Shown here piece by piece: positions 8,335-17,317 of a stretch of DNA of 64,000 nucleotides; position 1 is the first letter of the stretch; every line of letters begins with the position of its first letter. The notes under the pieces are model-generated. The model was not told the origin of the DNA. It did no database searches and worked only from the letters and a program-made list of their open reading frames with translations. The stretch comes from Paenibacillus sp. 32352 (GTDB lineage: Bacteria > Bacillota > Bacilli > Paenibacillales > NBRC-103111): positions 248,001 to 312,000 of the forward strand of contig NZ_MZNT01000003.1 in assembly GCF_002042965.1 (NCBI RefSeq), read 5' to 3'. Both the position numbers and the translations under genes were made by a program.

Positions 8335-9120
8335 CTAGGCTTGGCCTAATCTATCCATCAAATCTGTCAAGGTATCGCATACCCAATCCGGTTGAACTCC
8401 TGTCTTCGCCAGCTGTTCTTCCAGCGTATTCCGGTTAATAAGGCCGGTAAGCACCAGCGCCGTTCGGCATTGAGCCGCGATGCCTCCTTGAATGTCGGTC
8501 AACAGATTATCCCCGACAACCCAAATCTGCTCTGGCGGCAAATTCAGCTTGCGTATGGCATAGTTCATAATGATAGGGGAAGGCTTGCCGATGACGACAG
8601 GCTCCGTCTGGCTGGCTCTCTCGATAGAGGCGCCGATGGAGCCTGCGCCGGGGCGGAGCTCATTGTTCCAGGGAAGCAGATGGTCCGGATTGGTCATAAT
8701 GAAGCCGGCCCCCGACCGTATCAGGCTGACGGCTCTCGCCATTTTCTCGTAGTTGAAGCTGCGGTCGATCCCTTGAACCACATAGTCCGCGGGACCGTCA
8801 GTTACCGGCTCGAAGCTGGCGTCCTGCATCGCTTGCTCCAGTCCCACTTCACCGATCAGATACACACGGTTGCCTTGGTTGTGCTCCCGCATATACATCG
8901 CGGCGGCCTGGGAGGAAGTAAGCACCTCCTCGGGTTTCGCGTCTATGCCGACTCGTCCTAGATGGGCAGCGACCTGCTCGGGGGGGCGTGAGGAATTATT
9001 CGTCACGTATACATAGGGATGTCCCTCTTGCTTCAGCCATCGGATGAAATCGGCAGCCTCAGGGATCGGTGTATCTCCGTGGTACAGTGTACCATCCAAA
9101 TCCAATAAAAATCCGGGCAC
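8335..9120 (-). CDS. HAD-IIA (NagD-like) phosphatase
   Basis: A 261-residue HAD-superfamily hydrolase of the IIA subclass, the NagD / p-nitrophenylphosphatase group. Seen: motif I FLLDLDGTLYHGDTPIPEA, motif II YVTNNSSRPP, a C2-type cap with YVVQGIDRSFNYEKM, and motifs III/IV with IGKPSPIIMNYA and WVVGDNLLTDIQGG. It should dephosphorylate small phosphorylated metabolites in the cytosol; the physiological substrate is not evident. The GTG start follows GAGGAGG with suitable spacing. It is transcribed alone, ending toward the palindromic element at 8241-8322. Confidence 0.9.
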   Translation of the reverse strand: MPGFLLDLDGTLYHGDTPIPEAADFIRWLKQEGHPYVYVTNNSSRPPEQVAAHLGRVGIDAKPEEVLTSSQAAAMYMREHNQGNRVYLIGEVGLEQAMQDASFEPVTDGPADYVVQGIDRSFNYEKMARAVSLIRSGAGFIMTNPDHLLPWNNELRPGAGSIGASIERASQTEPVVIGKPSPIIMNYAIRKLNLPPEQIWVVGDNLLTDIQGGIAAQCRTALVLTGLINRNTLEEQLAKTGVQPDWVCDTLTDLMDRLGQA

Positions 9121-9296
9121 TTGCTGGTCCTCCTCTTCCGTATCACAGTTGTCAGATGATCGAGTTCATTGTAACAAAAGCGGTCCTATCCCGCCACTTT
9201 TTCCGTTCGGATGGATGCCATTGCTTGTGATATACTGTGATTAAAGATTGGCAAGCTGATTGCCTTAGTTATTCTTAAGCCCTTCCGGAGGTCCAG

Positions 9297-10001
9297 ATGA
9301 ATTCTTATGTGAAATCGTGGATTGAATTAGTTAGCAGCTGCCGTAATGAAGCGGAAGCGGCGCCCATGAAGCAGTATATGCGCAATCAGTTCGATTTTTT
9401 GGGTATACGGGGCCCAAAGCGGGTAGAGCTGTTTAAGGAATGGGTGCATCGTAACGGGCTCCCCCCGTTAGAGGAGCTTCCGGAAGTCGTTACATCATTG
9501 TGGAGCATGCCGGAACGGGAGTATCAGTATACGGCGATTGATCTTTTGGTCAAAATGCAAAGGAAGCTGGAAAAAGAGCATATCGACTTATTGGAATGGC
9601 TGATCGTCCACAAATCATGGTGGGATACGGTAGATGGGATCGCTCCTAATGGAGCGGGATATTTATTTCAAAAGCATCCGGAGCTGATCGCGAGCTATGC
9701 TGACCGCTGGATTGAATCCGATCCTATTTGGCTGCAAAGATCGGCCATTCTTTTTCAATTAAAATATAAGAGCCGAACGCAGGAGTCCTTATTGTTCCGG
9801 TACATACGGTGCCGGTCCGATTCGGATGAATTTTTCATTCAGAAGGCTATCGGCTGGGCATTACGCGAATATTCCAAGACGAATCCCGAGGCGGTCAGAG
9901 ATTTTATCCAAAGCCATGAGTTGAAGCCGCTTAGTCGGCGTGAAGGGATGAAGCATCTGGACAAGCTGGGAAATATACAATCAAAAGAAAGGGAGGGGTA
10001 A
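9297..10001 (+). CDS. AlkD-type DNA alkylation repair glycosylase
   Basis: A 234-residue all-helical HEAT-like-repeat protein of the AlkD family, which removes bulky cationic alkylated bases such as N3- and N7-alkylpurines without base flipping. Seen: FLGIRGPKRVELFKEW, SLWSMPEREYQYTAIDLL, the signature KSWWDTVDGIAPN (matching the functional Trp and Asp of Bacillus cereus AlkD), WLQRSAILFQLKY and AIGWALREYSKTNPEAV. Upstream, TGATATACT near 9225 could be a -10 element. It ends two bases before the SRPBCC gene, so the two are likely co-transcribed. Confidence 0.92.
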   Translation: MNSYVKSWIELVSSCRNEAEAAPMKQYMRNQFDFLGIRGPKRVELFKEWVHRNGLPPLEELPEVVTSLWSMPEREYQYTAIDLLVKMQRKLEKEHIDLLEWLIVHKSWWDTVDGIAPNGAGYLFQKHPELIASYADRWIESDPIWLQRSAILFQLKYKSRTQESLLFRYIRCRSDSDEFFIQKAIGWALREYSKTNPEAVRDFIQSHELKPLSRREGMKHLDKLGNIQSKEREG

Positions 10002-10003
10002 GC

Positions 10004-10486
10004 ATGCTGGCCGAACTGCGTAAGGCGGATCACGGGTTTATCGCTCAATTCGAACGGCATTACAAGCATTCGATTGAGGAGGTATGGGCTTATTTGACGG
10101 AGAATGAAAAGCTGAACCAATGGTTCCCTGAGCTTGAGGTGGAGGAGCTGCGTCAGGGCGGGCTTATCAAGTTCAACATGCCGGATGGGACCCATCTGGA
10201 TATGACCATCCTCGATATGAAGCCTTTGTCCGTGCTGGAATACACGTGGGGAGAGGATCGTGTGCGCTTTGAGCTGGCTGCCGAGCCGGGAGGCTGTTTT
10301 CTTTATCTGAAGGAGACGATTCAGGCTGTCACCCCGCATACGCCTAAGGATCTGGCCGGATGGCATGTCTGCCTCGACGTTATCGCAGCGTTATTGAAGG
10401 GTACGGTCATGGATCGCAAGCGCGAGTGGGAACTCAAGTACAACGAATATGTAAAGGCGATTGAGCTGCTTTCAGCGAGTCGCTGA
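10004..10486 (+). CDS. SRPBCC / AHSA1-like domain protein
   Basis: A 160-residue single-domain protein with the START-like fold used to bind hydrophobic ligands. Seen: the N-terminal strand-helix FERHYKHSIEEVWAYLTENEKLNQWFP and the strand GGLIKFNMPDGTHLDMTILDMKP, followed by the long C-terminal helix KDLAGWHVCLDVIAALLKG. These fit the activator-of-Hsp90-homologue-1 group. The start follows GGGAGGGG, and the gene directly follows alkD; a terminator lies 13 bases after the stop. The ligand and any link to alkylation repair are unknown. Confidence 0.85.
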   Translation: MLAELRKADHGFIAQFERHYKHSIEEVWAYLTENEKLNQWFPELEVEELRQGGLIKFNMPDGTHLDMTILDMKPLSVLEYTWGEDRVRFELAAEPGGCFLYLKETIQAVTPHTPKDLAGWHVCLDVIAALLKGTVMDRKREWELKYNEYVKAIELLSASR

Positions 10487-10498
10487 TAGACAAACCTG

Positions 10499-10524
10499 AC
10501 ACCGGATTAGTCCGGTGTTTTATT
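10499..10524 (+). terminator. intrinsic terminator after the alkD-SRPBCC unit
   Basis: ACACCGGA, loop TTAG, TCCGGTGT, then TTTATTTT. Perfect 8-bp stem. Confidence 0.88.
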
Positions 10525-10650
10525 TTGTTATAAACTGCTTTGGGAAAAGCACGAACCGGGCAGAAGCGGAATACAAGTATAAAATCGGCACACATTATAA
10601 GATTTACTTATACAATATTAAAGAAAAGTTGATTAATGGAGGGTAACAGC

Positions 10651-11142
10651 ATGAAACTACTTGAATCCATCGAGCAAGTGTTTCGGCATTTGACGGCTCC
10701 GTCCGGCCACGATTTGAGGAGAGCTGTTGAGCGATTGAATTTGAATCCGGAGGAGGCAGCTATGTATGTGACGGAGCCGTCGCATTTGCCCTATGGCCGG
10801 AGGATCTTGTTCCAATCCGAGCATGTGGAGGTCATCCTGATTCATTTGCCTGCAGGGCATGAAACCTATATCCACGACCATGGAGAATCCATAGGATGTG
10901 CCTATGTGCTCGAAGGGGAGCTGACCAACAAGCAGTTTTGGCTGGATAAAGAGGGCTACGCCCATGAATGCGGCGAGTCCGTGCTTCGACCTAACCAATT
11001 TATGTTTGCCCCGAAGGGCCAAATTCATCAAATGTGCAATTACGGCAAGCAAAGAGTTGTTACTCTCCATGCTTATACTCCTGCGATGAAAAATACAAAG
11101 GTATATTACCAATACGAGCAGGTTCTTGATTATGTTATTTAA
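10651..11142 (+). CDS. cysteine dioxygenase-type thiol dioxygenase
   Basis: A 163-residue cupin of the cysteine dioxygenase type I family, which uses non-haem iron to oxidise cysteine, or a related thiol, to a sulfinic acid. Seen: YGRRILFQSEHVEVILIHLP, the metal-binding HDHGESIGCAYVLEGEL (two His), and a third ligand region GQIHQMCNYGKQRVVTLHAY. ATG 10651 was preferred to the upstream ATG because the intervening GGAGGG acts as the ribosome-binding site. The gene stands alone between two terminators. Mercaptopropionate is an alternative substrate; the sequence does not decide. Confidence 0.88.
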   Translation: MKLLESIEQVFRHLTAPSGHDLRRAVERLNLNPEEAAMYVTEPSHLPYGRRILFQSEHVEVILIHLPAGHETYIHDHGESIGCAYVLEGELTNKQFWLDKEGYAHECGESVLRPNQFMFAPKGQIHQMCNYGKQRVVTLHAYTPAMKNTKVYYQYEQVLDYVI

Positions 11143-11214
11143 GAACGAAGAGTAGACACGGTCGAGCGTCTTTGATAGGGCTCGATAGGGTTTCTCATCC
11201 TATACCATTTTTCC

Positions 11215-11240
11215 GGCTCCGCTCTTTGCGGGGTCATTTT
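11215..11240 (+). terminator. intrinsic terminator after the thiol dioxygenase gene
   Basis: GGCTCCGC, loop TCTTT, GCGGGGTC, then ATTTTCATT. The stem includes G-U pairs and the T-run is short, so it is moderately strong. Confidence 0.55.
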
Positions 11241-11349
11241 CATTAGTAGGATTGTCTTCCTGGACCGAAAGGGTTTCCCTCTCGCGAATAGAATTATGAA
11301 TGTAACGATCGGGTTAGGAATAGAGGTTCCACGAAAGGGGAGGGGCTTT

Positions 11350-12183
11350 TTGGATGACGCAAAGAAGCAGTTGCTGAATCACCAGCTGTCGCAATTGCGG
11401 GTTCAGCTGCTTTTTGCGAAGCTTTCCGTATGCTCTCCGGATTGGATCAGGCATCGCTTCACTCCTTCTTATAACAAAATTTACCTGATTAAGGGCGGGG
11501 AAGGATGGCTTCAGGTCGGCAAGGAGCAGCTCTGTCCGGAGCCGGGGGATCTGGTGTTTATACCAGGCGGGGTGGAGCAATCTTATTCTGTCACGGGCGG
11601 AACTCCCTATACCATGCATTGGTGTCATTTCAAAACGAATTTGAATTTCAACCGGCTCTTTCAGTTGTTTGGTTTGACCAACGTGGTGAAAGCGGATGAA
11701 AGCCGTGAGCTTCAGCACTGGTTTCGGGAGCTGGAGGATCATCGCAGAGATGAAGGCCCGGCTACCTCGCTGAAAATCCAGTCTGCTCTCTTCGCGATAA
11801 TTTCCTATTTTATCGATCATGCGGTTACGGACCGTGGTCGGGAGGCCGTCAATGATTCCCTGCGAAAACTGACGGATACGATCCATTATATCGACGATCA
11901 TTTATCCAGGGAGCTGACGATCGAGGAGCTCGCACAGAACGCCCATTTTCATCCGAATTACTTTATCCGTGTATTCAAAAGGCATCTCGGGATGCCGCCT
12001 ATGCGGTACATTCATGAAAGGAGAATGGAGAAGGCAAAGCAGCTGCTCAGCTCTACGGATCTTACGGTTGGGGAAGTCGCTCGCCGAACCGGGTTCAAGG
12101 ATGTGTCCTATTTTTCTGCGGCATTCAGGAAAGGGGCGGGCGCCTCTCCCTCGGAATATCGCAATTTGTTCCCTGGCCGCTAG
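11350..12183 (+). CDS. AraC-family transcriptional regulator, cupin sensor
   Basis: A 277-residue regulator with an N-terminal AraC cupin (about 20-150; YNKIYLIKGGEGWLQVG, LCPEPGDLVFIPGGVEQSY, MHWCHFKTN) and a C-terminal double helix-turn-helix (about 175-277; ELTIEELAQNAHFHPNYFIR, VGEVARRTGFKDVSYFSAAF). Such proteins usually sense sugars and control carbohydrate genes. TTG 11350 follows AAGGGGAGG by about six bases; an ATG at 11296 lacks a good site. The next gene on the same strand encodes the secreted beta-helix protein, a plausible target given the order and spacing, but this is inference. Confidence 0.9.
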   Translation: MDDAKKQLLNHQLSQLRVQLLFAKLSVCSPDWIRHRFTPSYNKIYLIKGGEGWLQVGKEQLCPEPGDLVFIPGGVEQSYSVTGGTPYTMHWCHFKTNLNFNRLFQLFGLTNVVKADESRELQHWFRELEDHRRDEGPATSLKIQSALFAIISYFIDHAVTDRGREAVNDSLRKLTDTIHYIDDHLSRELTIEELAQNAHFHPNYFIRVFKRHLGMPPMRYIHERRMEKAKQLLSSTDLTVGEVARRTGFKDVSYFSAAFRKGAGASPSEYRNLFPGR

Positions 12184-12269
12184 CAGGGTTCATCAGGATG
12201 AACCGCGCTTGTCCACAAAAAGTTAATTTTACAACAAAACAGGTTAGGCTGATCGCTTACGGCAGATCT

Positions 12270-12283
12270 TGAAAGCGCTGTAT
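12270..12283 (+). promoter_or_regulatory. cre-like site upstream of the beta-helix gene
   Basis: TGAAAGCGCTGTAT matches 12 of 14 positions of the CcpA consensus TGWAANCGNTNWCA. Position, 55 bases before the start codon of a carbohydrate-related gene, fits catabolite control. Not tested. Confidence 0.35.
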
Positions 12284-12338
12284 TATGAGAATGTGAGCCT
12301 AATACAGGCACATACATTCTACAGCGAGGTGGGAGATA

Positions 12339-15300
12339 ATGAGGATGAAGACCGGGTTCAGGACGCTGATAGCTTTATGTGTTGCTTTGGGCAGCGGCAT
12401 GCCTGTAGTGGAGAACGGGCAGATGGTGCACGCTCAGGATCAAGCGCCGACGCAGCTCTACGTTGCCAAAAACGGCAGCGACACCTTCGAGGGCACGATG
12501 AGCCGCCCTTTCGCTACGCTGGAAAAAGCCCGCGACGCGATTCGCGAGATGAAGAATGCCGGGGCCCTTCCTCCAGGAGGAGTCAAAGTGACCATCCGGG
12601 GCGGGGAGTATCGGTTCACCGATACGTTTCAATTGGATGAGAGGGACTCCGGAACGCTGGATTCCCCTATTACCTACGAAGCGTATCAGGGGGAGAAGGT
12701 CACCATTTCCGGCGGGGATACGATCGATGCGTCCATGTTCCGCCCCGTCTCTGACCCGTCTATTCTGGGGAGGCTTCCCAAGGAAGCCGGCAGCAAAGTC
12801 ATGCAGCTCGACCTTAAGGCGCTGGGCATTACCGACTACGGCGTGCTTGGCAGCACTAGCAACGTTCCGCCGGAGCTGTTTATCAATGGAAACGTGATGA
12901 CGCTTGCACGATGGCCGAACAGCGGCTTTACGACGGTGGATCAGGTAGTGAAGACTCCTGACACTGCGGCAGGGACCGGTTATACCTTTACCTACAAGGA
13001 CAACGGGCTGCATAAATGGCAGAGCATCGATTACACATGGATGCTGGGCTACTGGGGGAACGATTGGGCAACCAACGATCTTCAGATCAAGTCCATTGAC
13101 TCGGAGCGTACAACTATCGAAACCTACAAGGGCACCAGCTATGCGATGAAAGCCGGACAGCGCTTTTATTTCTACAATATTCTGGAGGAGCTGGACGCCC
13201 CGGGCGAATGGTATGTAGACCGTAATACAGGCATGCTGTATCTCTATCCGCCGGCTCCGCTTCAGGAAAGTAAAATTCAATTGTCTTTATTCAATAAAAA
13301 TTTGATTACGATGAACAATACATCCAATGTCATATTCAGCCATCTCGCGATGGAGGTTCATAGGGGCAACGCCTTCGATATTACGGGCGGAGAAAATAAC
13401 CGGATCCAATATTGCGAAATCAGCAAGATGGGCGGCTATGCGGTCAAAATCAACGGGGGACGGAACAACGGAGTCTACGGCTCAAGCATTTACAGCATGG
13501 GAAACGGGGGCGTTCTGCTGAACGGCGGCGATTTTACGACGCTGACTCCTGCGGGGAACTACGCGGATAATAACGATATTTACAACTATGCCAGAATCAA
13601 GCTGACTTACACCTCCGCCGTTGAGCTGAATGGAGTCGGTAACCGCGCCACGCATAACAAAATGCATAATGCGCCGCATCTCGCCATCCAGTTCAGAGGA
13701 AACGACCATGTGATGGAGTACAACGAAATCTACGATGTGGTCAAGGAAACGGCGGATGCTTCGGCGATTTATTCGGGCAGAAGCTTCGTATGGCGCGGCA
13801 ATGTCATTAATAACAACTATTTCCACGACATTATTGCCAGCGATTTGCGTGTATCGACAGCAGCAATTTATTTGGACGATTACATGAGCGGCGTGGAAAT
13901 GAGGGGCAACGTGTTCTACAAGATCGGCAAGCAGGCGTTCAAGCTGGCCAACGGCCGGGAAAATGTCGTCGAGAACAATCTGGTCATCGATACCGGCTCT
14001 TCGATCGCCTTCATGACACGCGGATATAAGCCCGGTGAAAAAAATTATGAATCGTTGATGAGCAAATTCGATCAGGTTCCTTATCAGAGCGATATTTGGG
14101 CACAGCGCTATCCGACGCTTCCCGATATTTTGAACGACGAACCCCTGCTGCCAAAACGGAATGTTGTCCGCAACAATGCGTTTGTCAACAGCGGACCTAT
14201 TACCGGGGACAGCCAGAATATGAAGCTGGGCACTTTCGAGAACAATCTGTCCTTTGCCAACAAGGATGATATAGGCTTTGAAGATGCGGCAAATGGAAAC
14301 TTCCAGTTAAGGAATGATTCCGTGATCTTCTCCAGCATCCCGGAATTCAAATCCATTCCGTTCCATGAGATGGGGGTTAAGGCAGCAGGACTTCCGCCGT
14401 CCCAGTCGGGCTTATCCGTAAAATCGGTGGATTACCAGCAGAATGGAGACGATGTTAAGGTTCAGATGAGCTTGAACGGTAATTCGCTTGCAGCCGTAAA
14501 AGATGAATCCGGCCTCCGCCTAAGGGAAGGAACGGATTATGTGACAGAAGGGTCGTCCGTTCGGTTGAACAAGTCGTATCTGGCTTCGCTGGCGCAAGGC
14601 TATCATGCTCTGACCTTCTCCTTCAGCGCAGGGAACGATGCTTTCTTGAACGTCAATGTACTGCCTCCTGCAAGCGCGCAGCTTAGCTCATCCTCCTTAA
14701 AATATGCGCAAAATTCAGGCGACAGCACCATCGGAATGAGTCTGAACGGCAATACGCTTCTTTCCATTAACGATGGCAGCAAGGTGCTGAAGGAAGGAAC
14801 GGATTACATCAATAACGGAACCTCTGTGACCTTCAAGAGCTCGTACCTAATGAAGCTGGCTCTGGGCCAATACAGCCTTCGGTTTACTTTTAGCTCGGGC
14901 ACTGAGGCGGTTCTGGCATTAAACGTCGTTCAAGAGAGCTATACACTGAACAAAACGTATTCGGCTTCATCGCAATGGAGCAATGATTACAGCGCGGCCA
15001 AAGCATTTGACGGCAATCCTGCGTCCCGTTGGTCTGCGGAGAAAGGAAAAACCGCGAATCAGCACTTGACGGTTGATTTTGGTGACAGCATTACGTTCAA
15101 TCAGGTGATTGTACGGGAGAGTTCTTACCAGAGGGTGAACCATTATGTCCTGCAATATTCGGAGGACGGCGAAAACTACATCGACATTCCAGGAACGGAA
15201 GGAAGCTCCATTGGAACCAGCAAGACGATCGATTTCGATCCGGTCACAGCGCAATATTTGCGTCTTCTGATGTACTCGACCAAGCTGGAGTCCGGCGCCA

Positions 15301-16385
15301 GCAAGGAGCCGACGATCAACGAGGTGGAAGTCTATTATGTGCCGCCGGTCAACCCAATTGAGCTTACCGTACCCGGTGATCTGACTGTGGAGGCCGTGGG
15401 AGAACGGACTAAGGTAGACATCGGCACAGCGACATCGACGGAAGGAGTCGGTGTCACCAATGATGCTCCGAGTGATTTTCCGCTCGGAACGACGGTGGTT
15501 ACCTGGACCGCCAAGGACGCCGAGGGACGTACCCGGACTGCAACTCAAAAGGTGACGGTAGTAGATACGGTGCCCCCAGTGATTACCGGTGAAGGTGCGC
15601 CGCAGCCTAATCTTAACGGCTGGTACCGTACGCCGGTAACGGTGCATTTTACAGCTGTCGATAGCGGTTCAGGCGTTGCCAGCGTAACCCCGGATATCGT
15701 ACTTTCCAACGATGGGAGAGACCAGACGGCAACCGGGACAGCGGTGGATAAAGCGGGAAATACGGCGACGGCGGCCGTCTACGGCATCCATATCGATACG
15801 GTGAAGCCGATGATCGATATTAAGGCAGCTCCGTCCTACACGACGTCCCAGACGATGACGGTAGCTTATTCCGTCTATGACGATTTATCGGGAGTAGACA
15901 GCGTAAAGGCTCTATTAAACGGCAGGCCGGTGGTGAACGGTCAAGTCGTGAGGCTGGCTGATTTAGCGGGAGCCAACACGCTAACCGTCACCGCATCCGA
16001 CAAAGCAGGCAACATAACGGAACAGACGGTTAGCCTCCAGGTAGTTATTGATGCTGCCGTGACTATGACCCCGAAGACACTGAACCTCAAAAGCCAGGGC
16101 GGGGCGAACTCCATGACGGCCGGTATCGCTCTGCCGCAGGGATATGCAGCTTCCCAGCTGGACACAGGCTCGATCCGATTGACGGTGAACGGCAAGGTCA
16201 TTCCCGCGCAAGCCATGCCGCAGGGGGCGGGAGGAACGGGCTCAAGCCTGACAGTCAAGTTTGACAGGCAGCAGGTGATCGCGGCATTGGGAACAGCCGA
16301 AGGGAATGTAACCCTAACGGTCAGTGGAAGCCTGCTCGACGGGAAAAGCTTTGCAGGGAGCGACACAATTCGAGTGATTCATTAG
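12339..16385 (+). CDS. secreted right-handed beta-helix protein with X2, F5/8C and Ig-like domains
   Basis: A 1348-residue exported protein probably acting on or binding polysaccharide outside the cell. Sec signal about 1-33 (FRTLIALCVALGSG ... VHA). Next is a pectate-lyase-like right-handed beta-helix, about 36-680, with repeated Asn-rich turns (NRIQYCEISKMGGYAVKING, ENVVENNLVI). Two X2-type Ig modules follow, about 685-775 and 783-866, each with the KEGTDY motif. A discoidin/F5-8C (CBM32-type) domain lies at about 866-1002 (KAFDGNPASRWSAE), then a HYR-like domain about 1005-1073 and Ig-like repeats to the end. No SLH, LPXTG or TM anchor is seen, so it is likely released. No transporter or other hydrolase is adjacent. 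Whether the helix is a lyase, hydrolase or epimerase is not evident. Confidence 0.88.
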   Translation: MRMKTGFRTLIALCVALGSGMPVVENGQMVHAQDQAPTQLYVAKNGSDTFEGTMSRPFATLEKARDAIREMKNAGALPPGGVKVTIRGGEYRFTDTFQLDERDSGTLDSPITYEAYQGEKVTISGGDTIDASMFRPVSDPSILGRLPKEAGSKVMQLDLKALGITDYGVLGSTSNVPPELFINGNVMTLARWPNSGFTTVDQVVKTPDTAAGTGYTFTYKDNGLHKWQSIDYTWMLGYWGNDWATNDLQIKSIDSERTTIETYKGTSYAMKAGQRFYFYNILEELDAPGEWYVDRNTGMLYLYPPAPLQESKIQLSLFNKNLITMNNTSNVIFSHLAMEVHRGNAFDITGGENNRIQYCEISKMGGYAVKINGGRNNGVYGSSIYSMGNGGVLLNGGDFTTLTPAGNYADNNDIYNYARIKLTYTSAVELNGVGNRATHNKMHNAPHLAIQFRGNDHVMEYNEIYDVVKETADASAIYSGRSFVWRGNVINNNYFHDIIASDLRVSTAAIYLDDYMSGVEMRGNVFYKIGKQAFKLANGRENVVENNLVIDTGSSIAFMTRGYKPGEKNYESLMSKFDQVPYQSDIWAQRYPTLPDILNDEPLLPKRNVVRNNAFVNSGPITGDSQNMKLGTFENNLSFANKDDIGFEDAANGNFQLRNDSVIFSSIPEFKSIPFHEMGVKAAGLPPSQSGLSVKSVDYQQNGDDVKVQMSLNGNSLAAVKDESGLRLREGTDYVTEGSSVRLNKSYLASLAQGYHALTFSFSAGNDAFLNVNVLPPASAQLSSSSLKYAQNSGDSTIGMSLNGNTLLSINDGSKVLKEGTDYINNGTSVTFKSSYLMKLALGQYSLRFTFSSGTEAVLALNVVQESYTLNKTYSASSQWSNDYSAAKAFDGNPASRWSAEKGKTANQHLTVDFGDSITFNQVIVRESSYQRVNHYVLQYSEDGENYIDIPGTEGSSIGTSKTIDFDPVTAQYLRLLMYSTKLESGASKEPTINEVEVYYVPPVNPIELTVPGDLTVEAVGERTKVDIGTATSTEGVGVTNDAPSDFPLGTTVVTWTAKDAEGRTRTATQKVTVVDTVPPVITGEGAPQPNLNGWYRTPVTVHFTAVDSGSGVASVTPDIVLSNDGRDQTATGTAVDKAGNTATAAVYGIHIDTVKPMIDIKAAPSYTTSQTMTVAYSVYDDLSGVDSVKALLNGRPVVNGQVVRLADLAGANTLTVTASDKAGNITEQTVSLQVVIDAAVTMTPKTLNLKSQGGANSMTAGIALPQGYAASQLDTGSIRLTVNGKVIPAQAMPQGAGGTGSSLTVKFDRQQVIAALGTAEGNVTLTVSGSLLDGKSFAGSDTIRVIH

Positions 16386-16412
16386 TGCGGGCGCCTTATG
16401 GCAACCGAGTCG

Positions 16413-16617
16413 GTTGAAAACCCTGAAAATCTGAAAATCTGCTATGGTACCACGGTGGGGTATCTCCTTCCGGTCGCTGTTGTTCTCTGGAAATTTTAAT
16501 TATATTCGCTTCATAGCGGTGATTTCCTGAGAACAAAGGCGAACGATAACGCTCTTGCATGAAATTCCCCACCTATCACCTTTCGCATTTTTCCATTAGA
16601 TAGAGTTTTTTCAACAA
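16413..16617. repeat. palindromic intergenic repeat, copy A (full length)
   Basis: About 205 bp, bounded by GTTGAAAA on the left and TTTTTTCAACAAC on the right. An outer pair GGTGGGG (16454-16460) / CCCCACC (16567-16573) and a central hairpin TTGTTCTCTGGAAAT (16480-16494) / ATTTCCTGAGAACAA (16522-16536) are visible. The left two thirds are clearly homologous to copy B at 38751-38883, including the tract TTCCGGTCGCT. The right end lies four bases before a terminator. This element fills most of the otherwise gene-free stretch 16386-16717. Confidence 0.8.
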
Positions 16618-16621
16618 CCCG

Positions 16622-16645
16622 GGACGCCTCGTGGCGTCCTTTTTC
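16622..16645 (+). terminator. intrinsic terminator after the beta-helix gene
   Basis: GGACGCC, loop TCGT, GGCGTCC, then TTTTTCC. It lies directly after repeat copy A. Confidence 0.85.
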
Positions 16646-16717
16646 CTTTACTATGAGGCTAATTATGGATAATATGGTAGTTAATTTATTTTTTCATGAT
16701 TACAAAGGAGGTACTCT

Positions 16718-17308
16718 ATGACAACGCAGCTGAGAATAGCCTTGCCCAAAGATAACCTGGAGACCGTCGTTTCATTGCTAGAAAAAGCTAGGATTCCGAT
16801 TCCTCCTCATATTTTGAACACAAGAGCCTATTTGCTTTCTTCTCAAGCGATGGAATGGATTATCGTGAAGCAGATTGATATTCCTATGCTCGTTGAACGT
16901 GGATCGGCCGATTTGGGAATCACCGCCAAGCATATTTTATGGGAGCAGCCCAAAGAGCTTGTCGAATTGCTGGACCTTGGTACGGACCGGGTGGAGTTGT
17001 TTCTGTTCGGCGAATCCGGGATGCTGAGCCGTCCGGACTTGACGATTGCAACGAAATATCCGAGGATCACTTCGAGGTATTTTCAGGGCAAAGGAAAGCA
17101 TGTCAGGACGATACCCGCTATCCTGGATTCGTTGAATGCATCTGATGCCGTGGTCGCGGCGGATCAGGATTACGCCCTTTCCCCAGGAAGGACGATAGTC
17201 GATACAATAGCCGCTTCGACGGACCGTCTTATTGCCAACCGGAGCAGCTATTGTCTCAAGCAGCGTACTATCGATGATTTTTGTTCCTGCTTACAGCGCG
17301 CTATTTAA
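16718..17308 (+). CDS. orphan HisG-like (ATP phosphoribosyltransferase) protein
   Basis: A 196-residue protein with the fold pattern of the short-form ATP phosphoribosyltransferase catalytic subunit. Seen: N-terminal LRIALPKDNLETVVSLLEKA, VERGSADLGITAKHILWE, LTIATKYPRITSRYFQGKGK, and a degenerate C-terminal part ending GRTIVDTIAAST. The canonical phosphoribosyl-binding segment (in true HisG usually E-x-APxxGLADAIVDLVxTGxT) is altered to ASDAVVAADQDYALSPGRTIV. No hisZ or other his genes are adjacent, and a terminator follows. It may be a divergent paralogue with a different substrate or a regulatory role. The start follows AAAGGAGG. Confidence 0.75.
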   Translation: MTTQLRIALPKDNLETVVSLLEKARIPIPPHILNTRAYLLSSQAMEWIIVKQIDIPMLVERGSADLGITAKHILWEQPKELVELLDLGTDRVELFLFGESGMLSRPDLTIATKYPRITSRYFQGKGKHVRTIPAILDSLNASDAVVAADQDYALSPGRTIVDTIAASTDRLIANRSSYCLKQRTIDDFCSCLQRAI

Positions 17309-17317
17309 CCATACAAT

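Noticed and set aside
12375..13280. Long minus-strand open frame (301 codons) inside the beta-helix gene
   Set aside because: It is the antisense shadow of a clearly coding gene, has no ribosome-binding site and shows no protein family pattern.
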